From an uncultured Peptococcaceae bacterium (lineage in GTDB: Bacteria; Bacillota; Peptococcia; Peptococcales; Peptococcaceae), in contig CAUDRX010000069.1 of NCBI GenBank assembly GCA_958451915.1, forward strand, positions 1 to 11,282: DNA of 11,282 nt. Reading direction: 5' to 3'. Under the pieces are notes generated by a model. The model was not told where the DNA came from, ran no database searches, and saw nothing but the letters and a program-made list of their open reading frames with translations. Below are positions 1 through 6,562 of the stretch, in pieces. Within the stretch, counting starts at the first letter, position 1. Each line of letters opens with the position of its first letter. The translations under genes were made by a program, and so were the position numbers.

Positions 1-980
1 CTGCCACCGACGTCATGAACGGGCTCGCCCGCTCGGTGCTCACCCTCTACACCTACGACGACCGTGCCGATGACATCAGCCTGCCAAACGTCATGCGCCA
101 GTGTCTGCAGCTCATCAGCTGCTTCCCGGTCATCGCCGCCCACACCTACCGCGTCTATGACTACTACCACAACCACAACAGCCTGGTCCTGCACGATCCG
201 ATCGATGGGCTCTCCCATGCTGAGACCATCCTCTACCTGATCCGTCCGGACAAGACCTTCAGTGCCCTCGAAGCACGCATCCTCGACCTCTGTCTGATCC
301 TCCACGCCGACCACGGCGGCGGCAATAACTCGGCCTTCACGACCCGCGTCGTCACCTCTACCGGCACCGATACCTACTCGGCCATCGCCAGCGCCCTCTG
401 TTCCCTCAAAGGACCGCGCCACGGCGGCGCCAATCTGCGCGTGCGCCAGATGTTCGACGACCTCAAAAGCCACGTCCGCGACTGGCACGATGACGAAGAG
501 ATCGCCAACTATCTCAGCGCCATCCTGGAAAAACGCGTCTTCGACCGCAGCGGTCTCATCTATGGCATGGGCCACGCTGTCTACTCCAAGAGCGATCCCC
601 GCGCCACCGTGCTGCGCGGTTTTGTGCGCGACCTCTCCAGAGAAAAAGGCCGTGAAGATGAATGCGACCTTTATATGAACGTCGAGCGCATCGCCGGCGA
701 CCTCATCGCCCAGAAGCGCAAGATCTACAAAGGCGTCAGCGCCAACGTTGACTACTACAGCGGCTTTGTCTATGACATGCTCAATCTTCCGGAAGAGCTC
801 TACACGCCGCTCTTCGCTGTCGCCCGCATCAGCGGCTGGTGCGCGCACCGCCTTGAAGAGCTCAGCCAGAACAACAAGATCATCCGTCCGGCCTATCTCG
901 GCATCGCTCCCCGCCACGATTATGTGAAAATGAGCGACCGCCACGATTCGCCGTTCCCACCAGCCTTTCTCAAGGTCTGA
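1..980 (+). CDS. gltA: Citrate synthase, 5'-truncated by the window edge
   Basis: Condenses acetyl-CoA with oxaloacetate to citrate, the entry step of the TCA cycle or of glutamate synthesis in an anaerobe; cytosolic. The reading frame is open from base 3, before the first ATG at 15, so the true start lies upstream and about 100 or more residues are missing compared with the usual 430-450. Numbering from the ATG at 15, the catalytic triad is visible: His136 in KGPRHGGAN, His187 in the family signature GMGHAVYSKSDPR, and Asp246 in VSANVDYYSG. A His/Asp/Gly/Asn-rich stretch at 97-105 and the C-terminal Arg-rich substrate region (RISGWCAHRLEE, 271-282) also fit. The tract resembles the long citrate synthases of Clostridia and Bacteroidetes. 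A methylcitrate synthase role cannot be excluded from sequence alone. The gene ends in a strong hairpin terminator. Confidence 0.95.
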   Translation, partial: ATDVMNGLARSVLTLYTYDDRADDISLPNVMRQCLQLISCFPVIAAHTYRVYDYYHNHNSLVLHDPIDGLSHAETILYLIRPDKTFSALEARILDLCLILHADHGGGNNSAFTTRVVTSTGTDTYSAIASALCSLKGPRHGGANLRVRQMFDDLKSHVRDWHDDEEIANYLSAILEKRVFDRSGLIYGMGHAVYSKSDPRATVLRGFVRDLSREKGREDECDLYMNVERIAGDLIAQKRKIYKGVSANVDYYSGFVYDMLNLPEELYTPLFAVARISGWCAHRLEELSQNNKIIRPAYLGIAPRHDYVKMSDRHDSPFPPAFLKV

Positions 981-1000
981 AGGTGTCCGCATATGACAAA

Positions 1001-1038
1001 GGCGGCTTTCTGCATGATGCAGAAAGCCGCCATTTTTT
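1001..1038 (+). terminator. Intrinsic terminator of citrate synthase, possibly bidirectional
   Basis: Perfect 14-bp stem (GGCGGCTTTCTGCA, 1001-1014, with its complement at 1018-1031), 3-base loop, then six T's at 1033-1038. It starts 20 bases after the citrate synthase stop. Read on the minus strand it also follows the convergent 119-aa gene, but the T tract there is only three bases, so termination in that direction should be weaker. Confidence 0.92.
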
Positions 1039-1041
1039 GTG

Positions 1042-1401
1042 TCAGTCATGCTGCCGTGTTTCTCTGAGATAGTCGAGATAACCCACGATCGAGACGATCA
1101 GCGTGATAAAAAGCCAGAGCGTCACCAAAAACAGAAGCTGATCGAGATAGAACCCGAAGGCCAAAAAGATCACCAAAAGGCCCAAAGCGGACCAGATCGC
1201 CCAGAACTTGTTCCAGCGCGGTTCTTCCTTCTCGCCTTCCTTCAGCGTAGCCGCCAGATTGCGTCCGCTCAGGATGACGATGAAGATGAAGGGCAGCATC
1301 TCTGCCCGCTCCGGCAGCACCCCCGGAAACCAGACGCGCAGCACCATCAGCACCGTCGCTGCCAGCCACCAGAAGATCCAATACCATTCATTGCGTTTCA
1401 T
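1042..1401 (-). CDS. Small multi-pass membrane protein of unknown function
   Basis: A 119-aa hydrophobic protein that I cannot assign to a family. The start at 1401 is chosen because AAGGAGGG lies just upstream with correct spacing and a near-consensus promoter precedes it; an upstream in-frame extension to 1536 would run through that promoter and a terminator. About four membrane segments are visible: roughly 7-24 (Trp-rich), 34-47, 66-84 and 87-108. A charged, Lys/Glu-rich cytosolic-type loop lies at 53-65 (LKEGEKEEPRWNK) and a polar tail (YLRETRQHD) ends the chain. It is monocistronic and convergent with citrate synthase. It could be an ABC-type accessory or a general inner-membrane protein; no catalytic motif is seen. 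Confidence 0.8.
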   Translation of the reverse strand: MKRNEWYWIFWWLAATVLMVLRVWFPGVLPERAEMLPFIFIVILSGRNLAATLKEGEKEEPRWNKFWAIWSALGLLVIFLAFGFYLDQLLFLVTLWLFITLIVSIVGYLDYLRETRQHD

Positions 1402-1434
1402 CCACACCCTCCTTCCACCAGTCCATTTCTCTCC

Positions 1435-1463
1435 ATTATACCCGCTCATCTGCCCCTTGCCAA
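1435..1463 (-). promoter_or_regulatory. Promoter of the 119-aa membrane protein gene
   Basis: On the minus strand, -35 TTGGCA (1463-1458), 17-base spacer, -10 TATAAT (1440-1435), 33 bases before the ATG at 1401. Near-consensus sigma-A type. Confidence 0.85.
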
Positions 1464-1488
1464 TCCTTTTCCCGCGCCTGCGCCGGAC

Positions 1489-1522
1489 AAAAAAAGACCG
1501 GCACGGCAAAGTCCGTACCGGT
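1489..1522 (-). terminator. Intrinsic terminator of the 58-aa gene
   Basis: Minus-strand stem of 10 pairs (ACCGGTACGG with CCGTGCCGGT, one G-U pair), 6-base loop, followed by seven T's (complement of 1495-1489). It lies 23 bases after the stop at 1546 and before the promoter of the next gene, separating the two small-protein units. Confidence 0.9.
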
Positions 1523-1545
1523 GTGTATCGTGTCAAACGCTGCTT

Positions 1546-1722
1546 TCAGCGTGCGCCCGCCGCGCCATCGTCAGCGGAGCGCGTCTCACCGCCAGCACCT
1601 GCTTCGAGACGGGCAAGCTGGTGCGAGAGCGCCTTCAGGCGCGTGTGCTGGTGCACAAAAAGGCCGATGAGGAGGAGGGGCAGCAGGATGAGTTCCGCGT
1701 AGAAGAGATAAACAAAAAACAT
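1546..1722 (-). CDS. 58-aa single-pass membrane protein
   Basis: Short gene encoding MFFVYLFYAELILLPLLLIG and then a polar tail, 58 residues in all. Residues 2-23 form one strongly hydrophobic segment. Residues 24-41 (HQHTRLKALSHQLARLEA) are basic and amphipathic with heptad-like leucines, suggesting a short cytoplasmic coiled coil, and the rest is Gly/Ala/Asp-rich and probably disordered. Support for it being real: AAAAGGAG with 7-base spacing to the ATG at 1722, a near-consensus promoter, and a dedicated terminator. Function unknown. The layout (N-terminal anchor plus short coil) resembles many small regulatory or complex-associated membrane proteins, but I recognise no family. Confidence 0.78.
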   Translation of the reverse strand: MFFVYLFYAELILLPLLLIGLFVHQHTRLKALSHQLARLEAGAGGETRSADDGAAGAR

Positions 1723-1791
1723 GATGTTGCTCCTTTTCTGTGTTTTAAGCGGACAAGTCGCCGCTAATAATTACTTTCTTTGTATATCGTT

Positions 1792-1820
1792 ATCATACCA
1801 TCTCACTAGGAACACGTCAA
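1792..1820 (-). promoter_or_regulatory. Promoter of the 58-aa gene
   Basis: Minus strand: -35 TTGACG (1820-1815), 17-base spacer, -10 TATGAT (1797-1792), giving a leader of about 65 bases before the ATG at 1722. Confidence 0.82.
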
Positions 1821-1873
1821 CCCTCCCCATCCATTCTGAAGATCCCCTTGACAATCTCCCGACATTTCGCCGC

Positions 1874-1906
1874 AAAAAAATCCCTGCGCGGGGATCGCAC
1901 AGGGAT
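1874..1906 (-). terminator. Intrinsic terminator of acetate kinase
   Basis: Minus-strand stem of 11 pairs (ATCCCTGTGCG with CGCGCAGGGAT, one G-U), 5-base loop, seven T's. It lies 16 bases after the ackA stop and ends the importer/ackA transcription unit. Confidence 0.92.
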
Positions 1907-1922
1907 GAGGTGTGAACGTGGG

Positions 1923-3134
1923 TTACTTCACGAGGCCCGCTTCCTGGAGGGCTTCGACAGTTTCAGTGGCAATGGCATATTCTTCGTTGGTCGGGATGAC
2001 GAAGACGTGGGCTTTTGCGCCGTCTTTGCTGATGTCGCGGCGTTCGCGGCAGCCAGCGTTCTTGTCGGCGTCAACAGCAACGCCGAGGGCTTCGAGGTTG
2101 GCGCAGATGGAAGAACGGACGAGGTCGTCGTTCTCACCGATGCCGGCGGTGAAGATCAGGGCGTCTACGCCGTCGAGTTCTGCATAGTAAGCACCGATGT
2201 ATTTCTTGACCTGGAGCACGAACATGTCATAAGCGAGTTTCGCACGTTCGTCGCCTTTTTCCATGGCTTCTTCGAGGTCGCGGAAGTCGTTGGAGATGCC
2301 GCTGACGCCGAGGAGACCGCATTTCTTGTTGAGATAGGTGTCCATCTCATCGATGCTGTAGCCTTTGTTCTTCATGATGTAGAGGACAGCAGCAGCGTCG
2401 ATGTCGCCGACACGGGTACCCATGACGAGGCCTTCGAGCGGGGTGAAGCCCATGGAGGTGTCAACGATCTTGCCGCCTTTGATGGCAGAAACGCTGGCGC
2501 CGTTGCCGAGGTGGCAGGTGATGAGCTTGAGCTCTTCGAGCGGACGACCCATCATCTTAGCGGCTTCACGGGCAACGTACTTGTGGCTGGTGCCGTGTGC
2601 GCCGTAACGACGGACCTTGAGTTCCTTGTAATCGTCATAATCGATGGCGTACATGTAATGCGCAGCATCCATGGTCATGTGGTAAGAGGTATCGAACACG
2701 CAGACAGATGGGATGCCAGGCATGTTGGCTTCGCAGGCTTCGATGCCAGCGAGGGCGGCATAGTTGTGCAGCGGTGCCATGGCGCCATAGTACTTCACGA
2801 GGTCTTTGACTTCCTGATCGACAACAGCTGCCTTAGGGAAGGAATCACCACCCTGCACGATGCGATGGCCTATGGCGTCGATCTGGCTGAGATCTTCGAC
2901 GACAGCGAGGTCACCTTTGGTGAGGGCGTCAACAACGAGGGCTACGGCCTGCTTATGGTCATCGGCCTTGACTTCTTTTTTGATCTTTTCGCCTTTTGCT
3001 TTGACTTCGAAACCAGCGTCACCGCCCATGCCGATGCGTTCGACCAGGCCCTTGGACATGACATCGCCATTGTCCATGTTGATGAGCTGGAACTTCAGAG
3101 AAGAACTCCCACTGTTCATAACTAATACGATCAT
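1923..3134 (-). CDS. ackA: Acetate kinase
   Basis: Interconverts acetyl phosphate plus ADP with acetate plus ATP, the ATP-yielding last step of acetate fermentation; cytosolic homodimer of the ASKHA fold. At 403 aa it is the usual family length and the active-site residues fall at the numbering of the Methanosarcina enzyme: Asn7, Ser10, Ser12 and Lys14 in MNSGSSSLKF; Arg91; Asp148 in FDTSYH; His180 in GAHGTSH; Arg241 in the signature GLVMGTRVGD; Glu384 in PTNEEYA. The phosphate loop HLGNGAS (208-214) and the adenosine loop FTAGIGEN (328-335) are intact. Start at 3134 is supported by GAGGTG 10 bases upstream. No phosphotransacetylase gene is adjacent; instead the upstream neighbour is the ABC ATPase, 38 bases away with no terminator, so cotranscription with the importer is likely. 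Confidence 0.98.
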   Translation of the reverse strand: MIVLVMNSGSSSLKFQLINMDNGDVMSKGLVERIGMGGDAGFEVKAKGEKIKKEVKADDHKQAVALVVDALTKGDLAVVEDLSQIDAIGHRIVQGGDSFPKAAVVDQEVKDLVKYYGAMAPLHNYAALAGIEACEANMPGIPSVCVFDTSYHMTMDAAHYMYAIDYDDYKELKVRRYGAHGTSHKYVAREAAKMMGRPLEELKLITCHLGNGASVSAIKGGKIVDTSMGFTPLEGLVMGTRVGDIDAAAVLYIMKNKGYSIDEMDTYLNKKCGLLGVSGISNDFRDLEEAMEKGDERAKLAYDMFVLQVKKYIGAYYAELDGVDALIFTAGIGENDDLVRSSICANLEALGVAVDADKNAGCRERRDISKDGAKAHVFVIPTNEEYAIATETVEALQEAGLVK

Positions 3135-3172
3135 TTTTTTGATTCACCTCATAAAAAAATTTGGAAAATTTA

Positions 3173-3973
3173 TCAAGAAAGGAGCAGCTCGTCACTGACG
3201 ATGGCGTCGCCGCTTGCCTTCTCAAACATTTGCAGAAGATCTGCCACAGACAGATCCGGATGATCCGCTTTGCGGATATCGACCACCACGCGGCCGCTGT
3301 CGAGCATGACGAGGCGGTTGCCGTGGTTGATGGCGTCTCGCATATTGTGCGTGATCATGATGGTGGTAAGGCCATACTCGTGCACGATGTGATCGGTGAT
3401 CTCAAGCACCTTGGCAGCGGTCTTCGGGTCGAGTGCTGCGGTGTGCTCATCAAGGAGCAGGATGTCCGGCTGCTTGAGGGTCGCCATGAGGAGCGTCAGC
3501 GCCTGGCGCTGACCGCCGGAAAGCAGCCCGACGCGGTCGGTGAGGCGCTCTTCCAGCCCCAGCCCGAGCAGAGCCAGACGTTCCTGGAAGAAGGCGCGGT
3601 CTTTGCTGCGGGCGCTCCAGCGGAGGCCCGGACGCTGGCCGCGGCGCGATGCCATGGCAAGGTTTTCCTCGATCTGCATATTGGCACAGGTGCCCATCAT
3701 CGGATCCTGAAAGACGCGTCCAATATAACCGGCGCGTTTGTGTTCCGCGAGTTTCGTGACATTATTGCCGGCGATGAAGATCTCGCCCTTGTCGACGGGG
3801 AAGACCCCGGCGATGGCATTGAGCATGGTCGATTTACCGGCGCCATTGCCGCCGATAACGGTGACAAAGTCACCTTGTTCCAGGTGCAGGTCCAGGCCGC
3901 GCAGCGCCTTTTTCTGGTTGACGGTGCCGGCATTGAAAGTCTTTTCGATATGATTGAGATCTAACATAGACAT
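3173..3973 (-). CDS. ABC transporter ATPase, TrpZ/YxdL-like importer class
   Basis: Cytoplasmic nucleotide-binding subunit, 266 aa, that powers the importer formed with the permease and lipoprotein upstream. Motifs in order: Walker A GGNGAGKST (41-49), Q-loop Gln89 in RVFQDP, signature LSGGQ (151-155), Walker B ILLLDE (171-176), D-loop ALDPKT (180-185) and switch His209 in MITHN. It belongs with the ATPases that accompany PF04392-type binding proteins (the TrpXYZ group). The start at 3973 is set by AGGAGG at 3986-3981, which overlaps the permease stop; the gap to the permease is 12 bases, so the two are translated from one message. An alternative ATG two codons in (3967) is possible but less well spaced. 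Confidence 0.95.
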   Translation of the reverse strand: MSMLDLNHIEKTFNAGTVNQKKALRGLDLHLEQGDFVTVIGGNGAGKSTMLNAIAGVFPVDKGEIFIAGNNVTKLAEHKRAGYIGRVFQDPMMGTCANMQIEENLAMASRRGQRPGLRWSARSKDRAFFQERLALLGLGLEERLTDRVGLLSGGQRQALTLLMATLKQPDILLLDEHTAALDPKTAAKVLEITDHIVHEYGLTTIMITHNMRDAINHGNRLVMLDSGRVVVDIRKADHPDLSVADLLQMFEKASGDAIVSDELLLS

Positions 3974-3985
3974 AACGCCACCTCC

Positions 3986-4858
3986 TCACACAGCGCGCCT
4001 GTTCTGCATCTTGCTCTTGATGAGCGGCAGCGCCAGCGCAACAGCAACGATCACAGCAGTCAAAAGCTTGAGGTCGTTAGGGTTCATGCCCAGCCAGAGC
4101 ACGAAAGCGACCACCGCGCGATAGACGATGGAGCCGAGCACGACGCTGATGAGCCAGTTCTTGAAACTGCGCGTGCCGAAGAGCACTTCCCCAATGATGA
4201 TCGAAGCAAGGCCGGTAACGAGCACCCCTGTCCCCATGTTGACATCGGCATAGCCGTTGGACTGGCTCAGGAGCGCGCCGGTGATGCCGACGAAGCCATT
4301 GGAGATGATCAGCCCCAGGATGATCGTGGTGTCGGTGTTGACCCCCTGGGCACGGATCATCTGCGGATTGTCACCCGTGGCACGGATGGCAGCCCCCAGC
4401 TCAGTGCCAAAGAACAGATAGCAGAAGAACCAGACCAGCAATGTCGCGATGAGGCCAACAGTGAGCGTGGCGGTGACCTTGGTCATATGTGTCTCAAAAA
4501 AGGAGTAGACCGTTTCCAGGCCCAGGATGGACGTGGTGGCACGGCCCATGATCCGCAGATTGATCGAGTAGAGCCCGATCATCGTGAGGATCCCGGCCAA
4601 AAGTGCAGGGATCTTGAGCTTGGTATGCAGAATACCTGTCACAGCGCCGGCGATACAGCCGCCAAAGAACGCCAGGACCACAGCCAGGATCGGCGGATAA
4701 CCGGCAGTGATCGCCATCACAGCAATGGCACCGCCCAGCGGATACGTCCCTTCAATGGACAAGTCTGCGATATCCAGGATACGAAAAGTGATAAAAAGCC
4801 CAATCGCAAGAACGGCCCATAAGAGCCCCTGAGCGACGGTAGACATTACGAGTTCCAT
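3986..4858 (-). CDS. ABC transporter permease (branched-chain amino-acid permease superfamily)
   Basis: Integral membrane subunit, 290 aa, of the solute importer. About eight to nine hydrophobic segments are seen, roughly at 5-25, 41-54, 56-76, 82-100, 130-150, 178-197, 212-226, 235-257 and 264-279. The cytosolic loop at 153-174, with AIRATGDNP followed by Gln-Met-Ile-Arg-Ala, is the conserved coupling region of PF02653 permeases. The start at 4858 is chosen over an 18-residue longer frame because GGAGG (4871-4867) lies 8 bases before it and the promoter -10 box lies at the longer start. Substrate unknown: relatives such as streptococcal TrpY carry tryptophan, but the superfamily also moves other amino acids, nucleosides and sugars. 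Confidence 0.93.
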   Translation of the reverse strand: MELVMSTVAQGLLWAVLAIGLFITFRILDIADLSIEGTYPLGGAIAVMAITAGYPPILAVVLAFFGGCIAGAVTGILHTKLKIPALLAGILTMIGLYSINLRIMGRATTSILGLETVYSFFETHMTKVTATLTVGLIATLLVWFFCYLFFGTELGAAIRATGDNPQMIRAQGVNTDTTIILGLIISNGFVGITGALLSQSNGYADVNMGTGVLVTGLASIIIGEVLFGTRSFKNWLISVVLGSIVYRAVVAFVLWLGMNPNDLKLLTAVIVAVALALPLIKSKMQNRRAV

Positions 4859-4914
4859 CAGTGTTTCCTCCATCTCATCTTGCACAGCGGAAGACGGACA
4901 GAACACCCACATGC

Positions 4915-4944
4915 ATTATAGCATACGGCGCGGGCTTCGCCCAA
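4915..4944 (-). promoter_or_regulatory. Internal promoter for permease-ATPase (and probably ackA)
   Basis: Minus strand: extended -10 TG-C-TATAAT (box 4920-4915) with a -35-like TTGGGC (4944-4939) at 18 bases. A small inverted repeat GGGCGAAGCCC overlaps the -35 and spacer. It lies just after the hairpin that follows the lipoprotein gene, so it restarts transcription for the downstream subunits. Confidence 0.75.
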
Positions 4945-4970
4945 CATCTTCCACGAAAAAACCAATAGTC

Positions 4971-5021
4971 GGAATAAACAAACAAAACGAAGGGTCTTCC
5001 ACACGGGTCAGACCCTTCGTT
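4971..5021 (-). terminator. Terminator or attenuator between lipoprotein and permease genes
   Basis: Perfect 12-bp stem (AACGAAGGGTCT at 4986-4997 with AGACCCTTCGTT at 5010-5021) with a 12-base loop. On the minus strand it is followed by a T-rich tail TTGTTTGTTTATT. Placed between two subunits of one transporter, it should end most lipoprotein messages or protect their 3' end, favouring excess binding protein. Confidence 0.8.
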
Positions 5022-5023
5022 CA

Positions 5024-5040
5024 ACCGGCAAGCAGCCGGT
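5024..5040 (-). other. Second small hairpin after the lipoprotein gene
   Basis: ACCGGC / GCCGGT arms with a 5-base loop, ending 11 bases after the lipoprotein stop and 3 bases before the larger terminator hairpin. It may add to mRNA 3' stability; no T tract of its own. Confidence 0.55.
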
Positions 5041-5050
5041 ATCGTTACGA

Positions 5051-6085
5051 TCATTCTTCAGTGCTGTAATCGCCGACAAATTCAGCGAGTTCATCCGGCA
5101 CAGTGATGCCGAGCAGGTCAACGATCTCCTGGTTGATCTCGGTGGTCGTGGTCTCAGGCATCTCGATCGGCATGTCGGCCGGCGTTGCTTCGCCCTTGAG
5201 GATCTGGGCTGCCATCGCGCCAGTCTGTTTGCCAAGTTCGTAGTAGTCTACGCTGACAGTCGCCAGACCGCCGCCTGCGAGCATACCGACTTCGCCAGTG
5301 AAGACAGGGATCTTCGCTTCGTTGGTCACGCCGGTGAGGGTGGTCATCGCACTGGCCAGCGTATTGTCAGTCGGTACATAGATGGCCTGGATGTCTTCAC
5401 CCGTCAGGCTTGTCGCAGCCTGCTGGATCTCGTTGACGTTAGAGATGGTCATTTCAGTGACAGTGAGGCCAGCGGCTTCTGCTTCCTGGGTGAACTGTTC
5501 CACCTGGACGCGGGAGTTCTCTTCTGCGGAGCAGTACATCACGCCGACATTGGTCATATCAGGCAGGAGCTGCTGCATCAGCGCGAGCTGGTCACTGATC
5601 GGGTTCATATCACTCGTCCCGGTAACGTTGCCGCCAGGAGCGTCGTTGGATTCCACAAGACCGACGCTCTCATAGTCGGTGATCGCCGTGCCAACGATCG
5701 GGATATCGCTGGAAGCACTGGCCATCTGCACCGCTGCCTGGGTCGCGATGGCGAGCACCAGGTCCTTCTTATCGCTGGCGAACTGACTGGTGATGGTGTT
5801 CAGGTTAGACTGATCGCCCTGTGCATTCTGATAGTCGATGTCGACATCTTCGCCGATCGTATATCCGGCTTCTGTAAGGCCGTCTTCGAACCCTTCGCGC
5901 GCGCGGTCAAGCGCCACATGTGCCTGTGTCTGCACGATGCCGATCTGCAGGGCGTCTGCGTTGGCTTCTGCTGCTGCGCTGCCTTCTCCTGCCGAACTGC
6001 CGCCGCTGGTGGACCCACCACCACAACCTGCCAACAACATCATACTGCCGAGCGCGATGCCGGCGATCATTTTTCTCATCTTCAT
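5051..6085 (-). CDS. ABC transporter substrate-binding lipoprotein (TrpX-like, PF04392)
   Basis: Extracytoplasmic solute receptor, 344 aa, anchored by lipid and delivering substrate to the permease/ATPase pair. It begins with a lipoprotein signal: basic MKMRKM, hydrophobic run, lipobox LLAGC with Cys21, then a Gly/Ser/Ala-rich linker (22-46). The mature part starts at about 46 with LQIGIVQTQAHVALD and runs as two alternating alpha/beta lobes typical of the ABC_sub_bind family; landmarks are IATQAAVQMAS (113-123), DIPIVGTAITDY (127-138), NVTGTSD (153-159) and VDYYELGKQTG (279-289). The start at 6085 is fixed by GGAGG (6098-6094) 8 bases upstream; a longer frame to 6223 would place the signal peptide internally and run through the promoter. 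The ligand cannot be read from sequence; tryptophan or another amino acid is the family-based guess. Confidence 0.93.
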   Translation of the reverse strand: MKMRKMIAGIALGSMMLLAGCGGGSTSGGSSAGEGSAAAEANADALQIGIVQTQAHVALDRAREGFEDGLTEAGYTIGEDVDIDYQNAQGDQSNLNTITSQFASDKKDLVLAIATQAAVQMASASSDIPIVGTAITDYESVGLVESNDAPGGNVTGTSDMNPISDQLALMQQLLPDMTNVGVMYCSAEENSRVQVEQFTQEAEAAGLTVTEMTISNVNEIQQAATSLTGEDIQAIYVPTDNTLASAMTTLTGVTNEAKIPVFTGEVGMLAGGGLATVSVDYYELGKQTGAMAAQILKGEATPADMPIEMPETTTTEINQEIVDLLGITVPDELAEFVGDYSTEE

Positions 6086-6155
6086 CCTACATTCCTCCAT
6101 TCTACAAATTCTACTGATCTCGGATGAGAAGTCCCCCTCGATTGGAGTTATCTCT

Positions 6156-6184
6156 ATAATATTCCCTCCGCATATAAAAAGCAA
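6156..6184 (-). promoter_or_regulatory. Promoter of the substrate-binding lipoprotein gene
   Basis: Minus strand: -35 TTGCTT (6184-6179), 17-base spacer, -10 TATTAT (6161-6156). The leader of about 65 bases is too short for a T-box or other large riboswitch. Confidence 0.75.
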
Positions 6185-6497
6185 GCCTGTTTTTATAAAT
6201 ATCGGAAGATTTTGCATCATCATTCTTTATTGTGCGTGTTATTTTACATAACAAGGACTTTTCCAAAACCGGGGGCATCCTTAACTTTCCACATTTTCCC
6301 CAGCGCAACCATCGCATTTTTTACGCCTGCCGCGAGAGTTTTCCCCGCTTTTCCCCGACGTTTTCCACCTGTTTTGTGGAAAACTGTCGAGTTTTCCGAA
6401 GATTTTTCCACAGGTCCGGCATCTTGGCAGTGGTTTTCCCCAGACAGACAGGCGTCCGCTGTGCGCCGCATTTTACACCATCCTGACAGCGCACGCC
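6185..6497. other. Intergenic stretch between divergent promoters: AT-rich part plus pyrimidine motif cluster
   Basis: No gene is supported here on either strand. The left part (to about 6260, continuing from the promoter at 6156) is markedly AT-rich for this genome. The right part (6259-6442) is filled with TTTTCC-type motifs described separately. I see no intrinsic terminator or convincing small RNA unit inside. Confidence 0.6.
6259..6442. repeat. Cluster of TTTTCC(A/C)C motifs, DnaA-box-like
   Basis: Ten related 9-mers occur in 184 bases. Two match the relaxed DnaA box TTWTNCACA exactly as TTTTCCACA: 6375-6383 (minus) and 6404-6412 (plus). CTTTCCACA is at 6285-6293 and TTTTCCACC at 6361-6369. 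TTTTCCCC variants are at 6294, 6339, 6349 and 6434; weaker TTTTCC matches are at 6259 and 6392. All but one point the same way. Arms GTTTTCCAC (6360-6368) and GTGGAAAAC (6376-6384) form a perfect 9-bp inverted repeat with a 7-base centre. DnaA binding is an inference. Confidence 0.6.
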
Positions 6498-6526
6498 TTG
6501 ACAATCATCCGAGTTCGGATTAAAAT
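6498..6526 (+). promoter_or_regulatory. Promoter of the MarR-MATE unit
   Basis: -35 TTGACA (6498-6503), exact 17-base spacer, -10 TAAAAT (6521-6526). The spacer is almost wholly the first operator palindrome, so a bound repressor would block polymerase. Confidence 0.88.
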
Positions 6527-6546
6527 GAAACCATCCGAATTCGGAC
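6507..6546 (+). promoter_or_regulatory. Twin MarR operators
   Basis: Two near-identical palindromes: ATCCGA-GT-TCGGAT at 6507-6520 and ATCCGA-AT-TCGGAC at 6533-6546 (perfect inner 12-mer TCCGAATTCGGA). They start 26 bases apart, about 2.5 helical turns. The first fills the -35/-10 spacer and the second covers the expected transcription start, a layout typical of MarR autorepression. Confidence 0.85.
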
Positions 6547-6562
6547 AAAAGGAGGTGCCCCC

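Noticed and set aside
1402..1536. 45-residue N-terminal extension of the 119-aa membrane protein
   Set aside because: It spans a consensus promoter and part of a terminator; the internal ATG has a strong RBS.
1848..1853. TTGACA on the plus strand as a promoter element
   Set aside because: No -10 box at 16-18 bases and no plus-strand gene follows; it precedes the ackA terminator region.
1848..3125. Long open frame of 425 codons on the plus strand opposite acetate kinase
   Set aside because: It is antisense to a complete ackA with every catalytic residue; the composition (runs of D, V, F, A) is that of a codon-bias shadow and no RBS or homology supports it.
3148..3176. Possible ackA promoter TTGATA-17-TATGAG
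   Set aside because: The implied start site would fall at or after the ribosome binding site, and the -10 is weak.
6086..6150. T-box or amino-acid riboswitch in the importer leader
   Set aside because: The leader from the predicted start is only about 65 bases, with no T-box sequence or terminator/antiterminator pair.
6086..6223. Longer start for the substrate-binding lipoprotein
   Set aside because: It would place the lipoprotein signal peptide internally and read through the promoter at 6156-6184; the ATG at 6085 has GGAGG at 8 bases.
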